Origin: an uncultured Oscillospiraceae bacterium | Lineage (GTDB): Bacteria > Bacillota > Clostridia > Oscillospirales > Ruminococcaceae | Reading direction: 5' to 3' | NCBI GenBank assembly: GCA_910583935.1 | Contig: CAJTZM010000002.1 | Span: 98,202-162,201 of the forward strand | Length of the DNA: 64,000 bases | Position numbers and translations under genes: made by a program | Part shown: positions 34,362 to 44,328 of the stretch, piece by piece | Numbering within the stretch: position 1 is the stretch's first letter | Layout of the letters: each line of letters opens with the position of its first letter | Notes under the pieces: generated by a model | What the model saw: only the letters and a program-made list of their open reading frames with translations | What the model was told of the DNA's origin: nothing | Databases searched by the model: none

Positions 34362-35306
34362 CTATTTGACCGCTTCTACCGCAGTGCGGATGCGGTTATA
34401 GTCGATTTCCGTGGGCAGGGTGCAGTCGGCTCCCAGGATAAACCGGCGCCCTTCCATCTGCCCTAAAACCTCCCGGACGGCCTGCCGAATCTGCTCCTCG
34501 CCTCCGTCCACCAGCACGCCGCTGCGATCGTCCAGCCCGCCCAGGATCGCCCGGTCCCGGAACAGTTCGGCCCCCTTCAGAAGGGAGAGGTTTTGCTCGT
34601 AAACGCCCCAATTGACGGCGGCGCAGGGATAATCCCGGTACCGTTCCAGACGCAGCCGGTCCTTGCAGACGTGCAAAAGGTTGTAGGAAGACCTCTTGGC
34701 CGCTTCCAAAATCTTCCGATCGTGGGGCTTTACAAAGGTTTCGAATTCCTCGTCGGTAAAAAGGTATTCCTCCCCGCCCAGCGCCGCATAGTAAATGCCG
34801 TCGGCCCCGGCCTCCAGACAGGCCTCGGCCAAAATCGCCAGGCCTTCCCCAATGACCGACCAGCCGTAGGCAACTGCCTCCGGGTTCTCCCGCAGATGGG
34901 CCGCCAGCAGGCCGCTGCCGGTTTCATAGCCGGCGGAACCGCCTCTGGCGTGCCAGGCGGAGGCCACCACTCCATGAACGGTAGCCAACGTCAGCCCTTC
35001 CCCGCCGGTCTTATCCAAAATTCGCTGGATGAGCTCGACCTGGTTGACGATAAAAGGGGAATGCCGGTGAAAGGGCTTTAAATTTTTCCAGTCGGCAGCC
35101 TTTTGAATGGGGATATCGCAGGGCACCAGGTTTTCGTTCATGATTTTCTGGATATCCGTACCGGTTTTCTGGAAAAAATCCAAATGGGCCCGTACCGCCG
35201 CATCCCCGTAAAAGCAGTCCTCGGGAAAATGCAGCCAGAATCCCGACGGGACATGATCCACTGGACGGCCGTCTATCGCCGCCATCACCCGCTCTTTTTT
35301 GGTCAT
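34362..35306 (-). CDS. Uroporphyrinogen decarboxylase-family protein
   Basis: This 314-residue protein has the UroD fold features PVDHVPSGFWLHFP at the N-terminus, ILAEACLEAGADGIYYA in the middle and VNWGVYEQN with AILGGLDDRSG towards the end. No heme pathway genes are near. In anaerobes such proteins are often corrinoid-dependent methyltransferases (MtaA/MtbA-like) or have unknown substrates, so a heme role is not assumed. The ATG at 35306 gives the family start. Confidence 0.85.
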   Translation of the reverse strand: MTKKERVMAAIDGRPVDHVPSGFWLHFPEDCFYGDAAVRAHLDFFQKTGTDIQKIMNENLVPCDIPIQKAADWKNLKPFHRHSPFIVNQVELIQRILDKTGGEGLTLATVHGVVASAWHARGGSAGYETGSGLLAAHLRENPEAVAYGWSVIGEGLAILAEACLEAGADGIYYAALGGEEYLFTDEEFETFVKPHDRKILEAAKRSSYNLLHVCKDRLRLERYRDYPCAAVNWGVYEQNLSLLKGAELFRDRAILGGLDDRSGVLVDGGEEQIRQAVREVLGQMEGRRFILGADCTLPTEIDYNRIRTAVEAVK

Positions 35307-35377
35307 AACACACACGCCTTTCCTTTTTGATACGGCTAAACGGCCGCCGTCTTTCTCCGCAAAAAATTGGTAAAAAC

Positions 35378-35406
35378 ATTGTACTATATCCGGATGCATT
35401 TTGCAA
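35378..35406 (-). promoter_or_regulatory. Promoter of the UroD-family gene
   Basis: On the minus strand TTGCAA (35401-35406) and TACAAT (35378-35383) are 17 nt apart. Confidence 0.75.
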
Positions 35407-35489
35407 TTCTATCGGCCGCCGCGCCTATCTGCCATGCCAGGCAAGTATGGGCAAAATTTTTTTTTAAATGGCAGCACATTCCAAGCATT

Positions 35490-35521
35490 TGTGTTATAAA
35501 AATTGCTTTTAGGGTCCATAC
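35490..35521 (+). promoter_or_regulatory. Possible forespore sigma-G/F type promoter of the DUF1540 gene
   Basis: CATACTA, the -10 consensus of forespore sigma factors, lies about 35 nt before the ribosome binding site. TTATA stands 18 nt upstream of it, near the -35 consensus GHATR but with T at the first position. No good sigma-A promoter is seen. This is a motif match only. Confidence 0.35.
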
Positions 35522-35554
35522 TATTATTGCAATCTGTAAAGGAGGTTTTTTATT

Positions 35555-35734
35555 ATGTCCGAATGCAAAGCAAACAAATCCATCGGCTGCACGGTTCAGC
35601 AATGCGTGCACCACTGCGGAAACGAAAATTACTGCACCCTTAACAGCATCCAGGTCGGCACCCACGAGGCCCATCCCACGGTAGTGGAATGCACCGACTG
35701 CGAGTCCTTCCGCGTAAAAGGCTCCTGCTGCTAG
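35555..35734 (+). CDS. Small cysteine-rich DUF1540 protein
   Basis: This 59-residue protein starts at an ATG after AAAGGAGG. It has nine cysteines in a DUF1540-like arrangement (CTVQQCVHHC, NYCTL, VECTDCESF and a final SCC). The single DUF1540 unit spans most of the protein and may bind a metal. The family is common in spore-forming Clostridia and its role is unknown. It is flanked by its own promoter-like region and a strong terminator. Confidence 0.88.
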   Translation: MSECKANKSIGCTVQQCVHHCGNENYCTLNSIQVGTHEAHPTVVECTDCESFRVKGSCC

Positions 35735-35750
35735 CGCTAAAACGCACGGC

Positions 35751-35796
35751 GGCAAACAAAAAAGCCCTCCGGCCGGATGGGCTTTTTTTGTTTGCC
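35751..35796. terminator. Bidirectional terminator between the DUF1540 gene and polC
   Basis: A 17-bp stem with one bulged base (GGCAAACAAAAAAGCCC and its complement) has A/T tracts on both sides and serves the two converging genes. Confidence 0.93.
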
Positions 35797-35811
35797 CTAA
35801 TCGTACAAGGC

Positions 35812-38800
35812 TTAAAAGAAGGAGATCTGGCTGGAATCGGGCAGACCGTTCAGCGCGCCGGACTGATCCAGAATTTCCAGCACCGATTTGGACACGCCGG
35901 CGCGGGTCTGTACCTCGTCCTTGGAGATATACGGCCCGCCGGATGCCGCTTCCTGTAAGCTTTGTGCGGCGCTGACGCCAAGGCCCTTCAATGCGTTAAA
36001 GGGCAGGCGGACCTTGCCATCCTCCACTTGGTATTTTGTAGCGTGGGAGGAAAAAAGATCAACCGGTAAAAAGGAAAAGCCCCGAGCCAGCATTTCGTTG
36101 ACGATCTGCAGGCTGCTGTACTGCTCCTCCTCCTTCGCCGTCCGCTCGTTGCCCTTCATCCGAAGGCCGTCCATCTTCATCTTGACCGCCGCTTTACCCT
36201 TGACGGCGGCGTCCGCGTCAAAATCATCCCCGCGGACGGTAAAAAGGGTGGCGTAAAATTCCAGCGGATAATAAATTTTGTACCATCCCAGCCGGATGGC
36301 CGCGATGACGTAGGCCGCCGCGTGGGCCTTGGGGAACATGTATTTGATCTTTAAGCAGCTGTCGATATACCACTGAGGGACGCCGTGCTCCAGCATGGCC
36401 TTTTTGTGCTCGTCGGTCAACAGCTTGGGCGCGTTGCCCTTACGGGTGATTTCCATAATTTTAAAGGCCATATTGGGATCTAAGCCCTTTTGAATCAAAT
36501 AGATCATGATGCTGTCTCGAGTGCCGATTACTTCGGAAATGGTGCAGGTGCCGTTTTTGATCAGCTCCTGGGCATTGTCCAGCCAAACGTCAGTACCGTG
36601 GGACAGGCCGGAAATCTGCAAAAGGTCCGCGAAGGTTTTGGGCTGCGCGTCCACCAGCATCTGTCGGACAAAATTCGTCCCCATTTCCGGCAGCGCCAGC
36701 GAGCCGGTGTTACAGGAAATATCCTCCTGGGTAACGCCGAGGGCCTCTGCCGAAGTAAAGAGGCTGAAGATCTTGGGATCGGAGGTGTCCACATCCATAA
36801 CCTTTATGCCAGTCATATCCTCCAGATACTTATACATGGTCGGCACATCGTGGCCCAGCAGGTCCAGCTTCAAAATTGTGTCGTGCAATGAATGGAAATC
36901 GAAATGGGTGGTCAGAATGCCGGAGCCCGCATCGTCCGCCGGGTGCTGGATCGGCGTAAAGTCGGCGGCCTCAAACTGGTTGGGTACAACCACCATGCCG
37001 CCGGGATGCTGGCCGGTGGTCCGCTTTACCCCGGCGCAGCCTGCCGCCAGCCGCAGCTCCTCCGACTTGTGGACCACCCGGCCCCGCTCCTCCATATACT
37101 TTTTCACAAAGCCGTAGGCGGTTTTTTCTGCCACGGTAGAGATGGTCCCTGCCTTGAACACATGGGTTTTTCCGAACAGCTCCTCGGTATAGCGATGGGC
37201 CTGGTTTTGGTATTCGCCGGAGAAGTTCAGGTCGATATCCGGCGCCTTGTCGCCGTTAAAGCCCAAAAAGGTCTCGAAGGGGATATCGTGCCCATCTCGC
37301 TTATAGGCCGCGCCGCAGACCGGGCAGCTTTTGGGCGGAAGGTCAAAGCCCGAGCCATAGGACCCATCGGTAATAAATTCGCTGTGCTGACAGCTGGGGC
37401 AGACGTAGTGGGGCGGCAGGGGGTTGACCTCCGAGATCCCCGCCATGGTCGCCACAAATGAGGAGCCTACCGATCCTCGGGAGCCCACCAGGTATCCGTC
37501 CTCCACCGATTTCCAAACCAGCTTTTGGGCGATGATGTACAGCACTGCAAAGCCGTGCTTGATGATGGAGGTCAATTCCCGGTCCAGCCGCTTGGCCACC
37601 AAATCCGGCACCGGATCTCCGTAAATCTCCCGGGCCTTGTCCCAGGTGATGCGCTGCAAATCCTCCTCGGCGCCGTCGATGGTGGGGGTAAAGGTGCCGT
37701 CGGGAATCGGCTTGATGCTTTCAATCCGGTCGGCGATCCGGTTGGGATTGGTCACCACCACCTCGTAGGCCTTTTCCTCGCCCAGGTAGGAAAATTCCCG
37801 CAGCATCTCGTCGGTGGTGCGCAGGTATAAGGGGGACTGCTGGTCCGTATCCTTATAGCCCATCCCTGCCAGCAGAATTTGCCGGAAAATATTGTCCTTT
37901 TCGTCCATCATATGTACGTCGCAGGTAGCGCAGACCGGGATTTTCAGCGTATCCCCCAGCCGGACGATGGTGCGGTTGTACTCGCGCAGCTGCTCCTCAT
38001 CCTCTGCCGTGCCGTTTTGGATCATAAACAGGTTGTTGGCGATGGGCTGGATCTCCAAAAAGTCGTAAAACCTAGCGATACCGCAAAGCTCGCTCCAGCT
38101 TTTCCCGTCCACCACCGCCCGAAACAGCTCGCCCGCCTCGCAGGCACTTCCCAAAATAAGCCCTTCCCGATACCGCAGCAGCTCGCTTTTGGGAATCCGG
38201 GGCTTTTTGTAAAAGTATTCCAAATGGGATTTGGAGACCAGCTGGTACAGGTTCTTCAGCCCTGTCAGGTTCTGAACCAGCAGAATCTGGTGATAGGAAT
38301 AGGCGTTTTTATAGTCCACGCCGGACAGGCCGGTATTAATTTTTTGTATGTCCTGAATTCCTTTTTCCTTTTGCAGCAGCTCGGCCAACCTTTGGTAAAT
38401 TTCCGCCAGGATCCGCGCGTCGTCGCAGGCGCGGTGATGGTTGAAATTGCCCAGACGCAGGTGCTTTGCCACCGTATCCAGCTTATGGTTGCGCAGCTGG
38501 GGAAACAGCTTACGCGCAATGGGCACTGTATCGATGGAGGTAAACCGGTAAGGCATTTTACAGCGCTTTGCCGCCGCTTTGAGAAAGCCGGTATCAAACG
38601 GGGCGTTATGCGCCACCAGCACCGCGTCTTCCCCGCCGCAAAACGCATAAAACTGCCGCAGCGCCTCCTCTTCTGTGGGCGCGCCAGCCACCATCTCATC
38701 GGTAATGCCGGTCAGCTGGGTAATCCGTTCCGGGATCGGGCGCTGTGGGTTGACGAAAAGATTAAAGGATTCACCGATTTCCCCGTTTTCCAGGCAGACT

Positions 38801-40143
38801 GCGCCGATTTCGGTGATCCGGTCGTTCCAAGCGGAAAGACCAGTAGTTTCCAGGTCGAAAACGATATAAGAGCCGGACAGCGGCATATCCCGGTCTCCAT
38901 TAACGATGGGGACCATATCGTTGATAAAATAGCTTTCCAGCCCGTAAATCACCTTAAAATCGCCGCCGGCCTTGGTGATGGAGGCGGCGGCGCCCGCCGC
39001 CTCGGGGAAGGACTGGACGACGCCGTGATCAGTGATGGCAATAGCCTTATGCCCCCATTCATAGGCGCGCTTGACCAGATCCTGGGCGGTTACCACTGCG
39101 TCCATGGCGGACATTTTGGTATGGGCGTGCAGCTCCACCCGCTTTTGGGGCGCCTCGTCCCGGCGGACCAGCTTTTTCACCATACAAATATCGTATGGAC
39201 GGATAGAAATTTCCCCGTCGTATTTATCGTAGGACGCCTCTCCCCGAATAAGGACCGTCTTCCCCTTGGTCAACGGCTCATAAACAGATGCTTTTTCCTT
39301 TTCCGCGATGATCTTCATCACGTTAGAGCTGGTATAATCGGTAAAATGAATGGCCAAAATCACTTTTGATCCATCCCTCGATTCCCGGCTGTCTACCGAA
39401 AAAATATCCCCCCAAACCGTAACTCTGCCGCTTTCCGCGTCGATGGAATCCAGCGAAACCGGCTTTTCCTTAACGGCCCGGCCAGAAACGACCTGCAGTG
39501 AATCTCTGTCAAAGGGCAGATCGCCCACATCAAAGGCGATGGACTGACTGGGGCGGGACGGAGCCTCCTTCTTTTCCTGGTTCTGCCGCGCTTTTTCCTG
39601 CTGGATTTTTTCCACCGCCCGACGGTTTTCCTCCGCCGACTGGGCAAACTCCTGAGAATATTCCTCCAGCTCGGTCACCCCGTCAAAGGCGATTTCTACC
39701 GAAACGCCGAATTCCTGCTGTAAAATTTCCCGGATGTGCCGGTCGCTGCCCGCGCTTTGCAGAAGAGAAAGCCCGCCACGCTTTAAATGAATGGTCATCA
39801 CCCCGCCGCTGTAATCAGCGCTGACACCATCGAGAAAGCCGTTGACCAGGCAGTTGCGCCGGCGCAGCTCCTCCACCACCTGGCCCATATAGCCGCCGGT
39901 CAAAAGCACCGGGCTATATTGGGGGAGCAGCTGGCAGGTTTTTAAGCCTAGCGTTTCGCAAAGCGCTTTTTCCACAGCAAACAGGTCCCTTTTTTCGAGA
40001 ATCGAAGCAGGCCTAAGTCCAACCTGCAAGGCCAATTTGCCTTTTGAAAGGGACATGGACGCCACCTGTGCTTGGGAAAGCGCTTCCGGCAGATCCCTTT
40101 GGCACAGGCGGCCAAAAAGAGCGCCAAAAGAATTTGAATCCAT
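35812..40143 (-). CDS. polC: DNA polymerase III PolC-type alpha subunit
   Basis: This 1443-residue enzyme is the Gram-positive replicative polymerase. An N-terminal OB region is followed by a PHP domain (VELHAHTKMSAMDAV) into which the proofreading exonuclease is inserted (VFDLETTGLSAWNDRITEIG). Then come the catalytic palm (FNGDKAPDIDLNFSGEYQ) with zinc-ligand cysteines (YVCPSCQHSEF and SCPVCGAAY), and the duplicated HhH and OB C-terminal parts. The ATG at 40143 gives the family start. It is the last gene of the pyrH-to-polC run, 19 nt after ispG. Confidence 0.97.
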   Translation of the reverse strand: MDSNSFGALFGRLCQRDLPEALSQAQVASMSLSKGKLALQVGLRPASILEKRDLFAVEKALCETLGLKTCQLLPQYSPVLLTGGYMGQVVEELRRRNCLVNGFLDGVSADYSGGVMTIHLKRGGLSLLQSAGSDRHIREILQQEFGVSVEIAFDGVTELEEYSQEFAQSAEENRRAVEKIQQEKARQNQEKKEAPSRPSQSIAFDVGDLPFDRDSLQVVSGRAVKEKPVSLDSIDAESGRVTVWGDIFSVDSRESRDGSKVILAIHFTDYTSSNVMKIIAEKEKASVYEPLTKGKTVLIRGEASYDKYDGEISIRPYDICMVKKLVRRDEAPQKRVELHAHTKMSAMDAVVTAQDLVKRAYEWGHKAIAITDHGVVQSFPEAAGAAASITKAGGDFKVIYGLESYFINDMVPIVNGDRDMPLSGSYIVFDLETTGLSAWNDRITEIGAVCLENGEIGESFNLFVNPQRPIPERITQLTGITDEMVAGAPTEEEALRQFYAFCGGEDAVLVAHNAPFDTGFLKAAAKRCKMPYRFTSIDTVPIARKLFPQLRNHKLDTVAKHLRLGNFNHHRACDDARILAEIYQRLAELLQKEKGIQDIQKINTGLSGVDYKNAYSYHQILLVQNLTGLKNLYQLVSKSHLEYFYKKPRIPKSELLRYREGLILGSACEAGELFRAVVDGKSWSELCGIARFYDFLEIQPIANNLFMIQNGTAEDEEQLREYNRTIVRLGDTLKIPVCATCDVHMMDEKDNIFRQILLAGMGYKDTDQQSPLYLRTTDEMLREFSYLGEEKAYEVVVTNPNRIADRIESIKPIPDGTFTPTIDGAEEDLQRITWDKAREIYGDPVPDLVAKRLDRELTSIIKHGFAVLYIIAQKLVWKSVEDGYLVGSRGSVGSSFVATMAGISEVNPLPPHYVCPSCQHSEFITDGSYGSGFDLPPKSCPVCGAAYKRDGHDIPFETFLGFNGDKAPDIDLNFSGEYQNQAHRYTEELFGKTHVFKAGTISTVAEKTAYGFVKKYMEERGRVVHKSEELRLAAGCAGVKRTTGQHPGGMVVVPNQFEAADFTPIQHPADDAGSGILTTHFDFHSLHDTILKLDLLGHDVPTMYKYLEDMTGIKVMDVDTSDPKIFSLFTSAEALGVTQEDISCNTGSLALPEMGTNFVRQMLVDAQPKTFADLLQISGLSHGTDVWLDNAQELIKNGTCTISEVIGTRDSIMIYLIQKGLDPNMAFKIMEITRKGNAPKLLTDEHKKAMLEHGVPQWYIDSCLKIKYMFPKAHAAAYVIAAIRLGWYKIYYPLEFYATLFTVRGDDFDADAAVKGKAAVKMKMDGLRMKGNERTAKEEEQYSSLQIVNEMLARGFSFLPVDLFSSHATKYQVEDGKVRLPFNALKGLGVSAAQSLQEAASGGPYISKDEVQTRAGVSKSVLEILDQSGALNGLPDSSQISFF

Positions 40144-40162
40144 TCTTTTCCCCCTTTTTTCG

Positions 40163-41212
40163 CTACATTTTTTCAATCTCCGCAAGCAGCACGTTTAAAA
40201 TATCCCTTTCCGGGAACTTGCCCAGGGTTTTCCCCTTTTTAAACAGCAGCGCATCCCCTGCGCCGCCGGCAATTCCAATATCCGCTTCCCGGGCCTCGCC
40301 CGGCCCATTGACCGCACAGCCCATGACCGCTACGGTGATGGGCTTTTGGCAATTCCGCAGCCGCTCTTCTACCTGGCCGGCCAGGGCAATCAGGTCGATG
40401 CTTGTCCGCCCGCAGGTGGGACAGGAGACGATGCGGACACCCTCGTCCCGCGCACCTACAGCCTTGAGAATATCCTTAGCGGCGGCGATTTCTCGGACCG
40501 GGTCGGCGGTGAGGGAAACACGGATGGTATCGCCGATGCCGTCTAACAAAAGCGAGCCGATACCTGCCGCCGATTTGATTAGCCCCATCCGCTCGGTTCC
40601 CGCCTCGGTTACCCCCAGGTGCAGCGGATAATCGCAGCGCTGGGCCGCCAGCCGGTAGGCCTCCACCGTCGTTTGAACGTCGGAGGATTTTATGGACAGA
40701 ACAATATCGTAAAAATCGTTTTTTTCCAGTATGGACACATGGCGCATGGCGCTTTCTACCAGGGCCTCCGCTGTCGGCGCGCCGTATTTTTCCAGGATTT
40801 CCTTTTCCAGCGAGCCGCCGTTTACCCCGATGCGAATGGGGATGTTTTTGGCCTTGCACGCCTTCACCACCGCCCGTACCCGACTTTTGTCTCCGATATT
40901 GCCGGGATTGATCCGCACCTTATCGACCCCGGCCGCCACGCATTCCAGCGCCAGCCGGTAATCGAAATGGATATCCGCCACCAGCGGGATGGAAACAGCT
41001 TCCTTGATCGCGCCGACCAGCCGAACTGCCTCCATATCCGGGACCGCCGCCCGCAGAATCTCGCAGCCGGCCCTTTCCAGCGCCGCCGCCTGCCGGATAC
41101 TGCCGGGCACATCCGCCGCCGGACAGCTGAGCATGGACTGGATGGTAACCGGCGCGCCGCCCCCGATAGGAACTCCCCCGGCCTTCACCTGTCTGCAAAC
41201 GCGCAAAGGCAT
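40163..41212 (-). CDS. ispG: 4-hydroxy-3-methylbut-2-enyl diphosphate synthase
   Basis: This 349-residue 4Fe-4S enzyme catalyses the step before last of the MEP isoprenoid pathway. Cluster ligands are visible in VSCPTCGRTS and GCAVNGPGEA. A TIM-barrel N-terminus includes PLVADIHFDYRLAL and VRINPGNIG. The ATG at 41212 lies 8 nt after a GGGGG, and I prefer it to the GTG at 41221, which overlaps the rseP stop codon. Confidence 0.96.
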   Translation of the reverse strand: MPLRVCRQVKAGGVPIGGGAPVTIQSMLSCPAADVPGSIRQAAALERAGCEILRAAVPDMEAVRLVGAIKEAVSIPLVADIHFDYRLALECVAAGVDKVRINPGNIGDKSRVRAVVKACKAKNIPIRIGVNGGSLEKEILEKYGAPTAEALVESAMRHVSILEKNDFYDIVLSIKSSDVQTTVEAYRLAAQRCDYPLHLGVTEAGTERMGLIKSAAGIGSLLLDGIGDTIRVSLTADPVREIAAAKDILKAVGARDEGVRIVSCPTCGRTSIDLIALAGQVEERLRNCQKPITVAVMGCAVNGPGEAREADIGIAGGAGDALLFKKGKTLGKFPERDILNVLLAEIEKM

Positions 41213-41217
41213 GTCAT

Positions 41218-42261
41218 TCACCCCCGAAACAAACGCACAATATCGTTAAAGGTCACAAAAATCATCAGTCCAAACAACACCACAAAGCCCAGCGCGTGGA
41301 CATATCCTTCGTATTTGGGACTCACCGGCTTACCCCGCACCGCCTCAATCAGCAAAAACAAAAGCCGCCCACCGTCTAAAGCGGGGATCGGAAGCAGATT
41401 AAATACTCCCAGGTTGATGGTGATAAACGCCGCCAGCATCAAAAACGAGGAAAGGCCCATGGAGCTTGCCTCCCCGACGGCAGACGCCACTCCCACCGGA
41501 CCGGACAGCTGGTTAAGGCCAAACCGGCCTGTGACAATATCAATTAGCGACGTCCAGACCAGCTTCGCCACCGTTCCCGTATAGAAAAACGCCTGGCGCA
41601 ATACGCCGCCGACGGTTTTTTCCCGGCCATACACCTTAAAATCCAATGTGGTGACAACGGTTTTGTCCTCCATCTCAGCTGTGGCGAAGGGAACCCCGTT
41701 GAGCTCGATCTTTTGTCCGTCGCGCAGCACCAGCATATCTACTGCGCCGTCGGAATCGCGCATCATCGTATAGATAATATCATAGTCAATATGAACGGAG
41801 GAGCCGTTGATTTTTAAAATTTTATCGTCCACCTGCAAAAGCTGGCTGCTGGTGGCCCCCTCTTCAAACCGGGCGATTGATGTCGTACCGATGGCCGGCT
41901 GCTGACTGACAACCACGATCAACAGCAAAAAGCCAAGAAGCAGGTTCATTGCCGCACCGGCGACGATAATGAGAATTCTATTCCAGATTCGCGCCTTTGT
42001 AAAGGAGCCCTCCTGGTCGCTTTGCTCGTCTTCCCCCTCCATGCTGACAAAGCCGCCGATGGGCAGCAGACGAAGGGCATACTGTGTATCCTTTTTCCTA
42101 GTCTTCCAGATTACCGGGCCCATACCCAGTGCAAACTCGTTGACCTTTACTCCCGAAAGCTTGGCGGTGATAAAATGGCCGAATTCATGAATAAAAATCA
42201 AAATGCCAAACAAAATGACCGTCAGAATGATACCCAAATCGAAATTCCCCCTTTGCCGCAT
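41218..42261 (-). CDS. rseP: Site-2 metalloprotease RseP
   Basis: This 347-residue membrane zinc protease has the active-site HEFGH (about residue 25-29) in the first membrane segment, a PDZ domain in the middle (about residues 115-190) and the distal motif NLLPIPALDGGRLLF, which supplies the third zinc ligand. In Clostridia, as in Bacillus RasP, it cuts anti-sigma factors and signal-peptide remnants in the membrane. It sits between dxr and ispG as in many Firmicutes. Confidence 0.95.
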   Translation of the reverse strand: MRQRGNFDLGIILTVILFGILIFIHEFGHFITAKLSGVKVNEFALGMGPVIWKTRKKDTQYALRLLPIGGFVSMEGEDEQSDQEGSFTKARIWNRILIIVAGAAMNLLLGFLLLIVVVSQQPAIGTTSIARFEEGATSSQLLQVDDKILKINGSSVHIDYDIIYTMMRDSDGAVDMLVLRDGQKIELNGVPFATAEMEDKTVVTTLDFKVYGREKTVGGVLRQAFFYTGTVAKLVWTSLIDIVTGRFGLNQLSGPVGVASAVGEASSMGLSSFLMLAAFITINLGVFNLLPIPALDGGRLLFLLIEAVRGKPVSPKYEGYVHALGFVVLFGLMIFVTFNDIVRLFRG

Positions 42262-42312
42262 CTCACGGCGAATTGCTCTTCCCGCTCTAAAACCAAAACG
42301 GGCCTACCAATG

Positions 42313-43467
42313 TTACATCCCGCACTCTACTCGTACACGATGTCGGGCCTCTTCCTCTGCCCAAAACACATCCTCCAGGGTATAGTCCAAAGGCATACGC
42401 TGGGAAAAGGCGGCCTTTTCTACCAGCTCCCCGATTTGCAGAAAGCGGATCCGCCCTTCCCGGAACAGCGCCACCGCCTCTTCGTTGGCCGCGTTGGCCG
42501 CGCAGGGGTAAAGGCCGCCCATCCGGGCGGCGTCTATACAGACCCGCAGGCAGGAAAAGGTCTTAAGGTCCGGGTAAAAAAAGGTCAGCTTTCCGATATC
42601 GGCCAGAGAAAGGGGCCTCACCTCGCTGGGGACACGGGCAGGATAGGTCAGAGCGTACTGGATTGGGATCTGCATATCCGGCGTTCCCAGCTGGGCGATG
42701 CAGGAGCCGTCCACATACTCGATCATCGAGTGAATCACGCTCTCCCGATGAACGAGCACCTCGATGCTGTCGACGGGCTTTTCGAACAGCCAGCTGGCCT
42801 CGATCATCTCCAGACCCTTGTTCATAAGTGTAGCAGAATCGATGGTCAGTTTTGCGCCCATCACCCAATTGGGATGGCGAAGCGCCTGCTCTACCGTAAC
42901 CTGCTCCAGCTCCCCGCGCTTTTTTCCAAAAAAAGGCCCGCCGGACGCGGTTAAAATGATTTTATGCAGCGCATCCCTTTTAGGATTCCCCTGCAGACAT
43001 TGAAAAATCGCCGAATGCTCGCTGTCCACCGGCAAAATTTTTCCTTTTTTCCGGCGGGCCGCCGCCATGACCAGCTGCCCGGCGGCTACCAGCGTTTCTT
43101 TATTGGCTAAGGCCACGTCGGTCCCAGCCTCAATAGCTGCCAGGGTCGGGCGCAGGCCGATCATCCCGACCACCGAATTGAGCACCAGGTCGTTTTCCGG
43201 CAAAGACGCGATTTGGCAAAGGCCCTGCATCCCGCAGAGTACCCTTGTGCCAGTATCGGCCAGGCGGATTTTTAAATCCGCAGCAGCAGCCGGCTCCATC
43301 ATTACCGCATAGCGAGGAGAAAATTCCCGCGCCTGCTTCTCCGCCAAATCAACGCTGACGTTGGCGGAAATCGCCTCAAGCTCAAAGCCCAGGCGGCGGA
43401 CAACCTGCAGCGCCTGGGTTCCGATGGAGCCGGTAGAGCCCAGGATGGTGATTTTTTTTCGATCCAT
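42313..43467 (-). CDS. dxr: 1-deoxy-D-xylulose 5-phosphate reductoisomerase
   Basis: This 384-residue enzyme is the first committed step of the MEP pathway, using NADPH. Family motifs are ITILGSTGSIGTQALQVV, ALANKETLVAAGQ and PVDSEHSAIFQCL, plus KLTIDSATLMNKGLEMIEASWLF. The ATG at 43467 follows GGAGGG. It lies between cdsA and rseP in the same run. Confidence 0.97.
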   Translation of the reverse strand: MDRKKITILGSTGSIGTQALQVVRRLGFELEAISANVSVDLAEKQAREFSPRYAVMMEPAAAADLKIRLADTGTRVLCGMQGLCQIASLPENDLVLNSVVGMIGLRPTLAAIEAGTDVALANKETLVAAGQLVMAAARRKKGKILPVDSEHSAIFQCLQGNPKRDALHKIILTASGGPFFGKKRGELEQVTVEQALRHPNWVMGAKLTIDSATLMNKGLEMIEASWLFEKPVDSIEVLVHRESVIHSMIEYVDGSCIAQLGTPDMQIPIQYALTYPARVPSEVRPLSLADIGKLTFFYPDLKTFSCLRVCIDAARMGGLYPCAANAANEEAVALFREGRIRFLQIGELVEKAAFSQRMPLDYTLEDVFWAEEEARHRVRVECGM

Positions 43468-43491
43468 AGCAAAAAGCCCTCCAACCCCCAT

Positions 43492-44328
43492 TTAAATCAC
43501 CGGGAACAACCGGACAAACAGATATAAAAACGGCAATACGAAAAAGACGCTGTCAAACCGGTCCATAATCCCGCCGTGGCCGGGCATCAAGGAGCCATAG
43601 TCCTTTACACCGCACTGCCTTTTAATCAGCGAGGCGGACAGATCTCCCAGCATGGAGAGTAAGGAACCTACCGGCGTTAAAAAAAGCAGCAGGGTATAGT
43701 CCACCTCCAGCCGGATTTGCCAAATGCCGACACAAATCCATTGATAAAGCAAGGACAATATCCAGACGGTGAGAATACAAAAGCCCACGCCGCCCACCGC
43801 GCCCTCCACCGTTTTCTTGGGGCTAATTTTGGGGGCCAGCTTATGTCTGCCCAAGGTGATGCCAAACAGATAAGCGCCCGTATCGGTCAGCCAGGCCAGA
43901 CCGAAGGCCAGCAGGGTATAATAGATGCCTACAGCCGCGTTTTCGCTGGTCTCCCGAAATCGAATCAGGATGCCGACGGCGTAGCTGATGGCGGATGTAG
44001 CGGCAAACGCTGTGGCCGCCTTAGCATAAGAGAGCGTTTCATGACAAAAAAGCAGGATGCAAAAAACAGCCAGCACAAAAGCCGCCGCCCAATATCTCAG
44101 CCACTGGTCCCGCAGGGATGCGCCGAAAAAAACAGAGGAGCAGCCAAATACCAGGCAGACGGCGGACAGGAGTTTATTTTTCCAAACACCAGTCACATGA
44201 AACATTTCGTACAACGCCAGAAAAACAATGGCCGCCGCGCTGATATTTAAAAAGACTGTAGAGTAAAACGCCAAAACAAAGAAAAAAATCAACAGGCCAA
44301 TCGCAGCCGTTGCAACCCGCTGTTTCAT
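43492..44328 (-). CDS. cdsA: Phosphatidate cytidylyltransferase
   Basis: This 278-residue membrane enzyme makes CDP-diacylglycerol. It has about seven membrane segments and the C-terminal signature GDLSASLIKRQCGVKDYGSLMPGHGGIMDRFDS. The ATG at 44328, 6 nt after GGAGG, overlaps the uppS stop codon and is preferred to TTG at 44331. Confidence 0.96.
   Translation of the reverse strand: MKQRVATAAIGLLIFFFVLAFYSTVFLNISAAAIVFLALYEMFHVTGVWKNKLLSAVCLVFGCSSVFFGASLRDQWLRYWAAAFVLAVFCILLFCHETLSYAKAATAFAATSAISYAVGILIRFRETSENAAVGIYYTLLAFGLAWLTDTGAYLFGITLGRHKLAPKISPKKTVEGAVGGVGFCILTVWILSLLYQWICVGIWQIRLEVDYTLLLFLTPVGSLLSMLGDLSASLIKRQCGVKDYGSLMPGHGGIMDRFDSVFFVLPFLYLFVRLFPVI

Noticed and set aside
37879..39369. 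496-residue plus-strand reading
   Set aside because: It lies antisense inside polC and has no family features or ribosome binding site.
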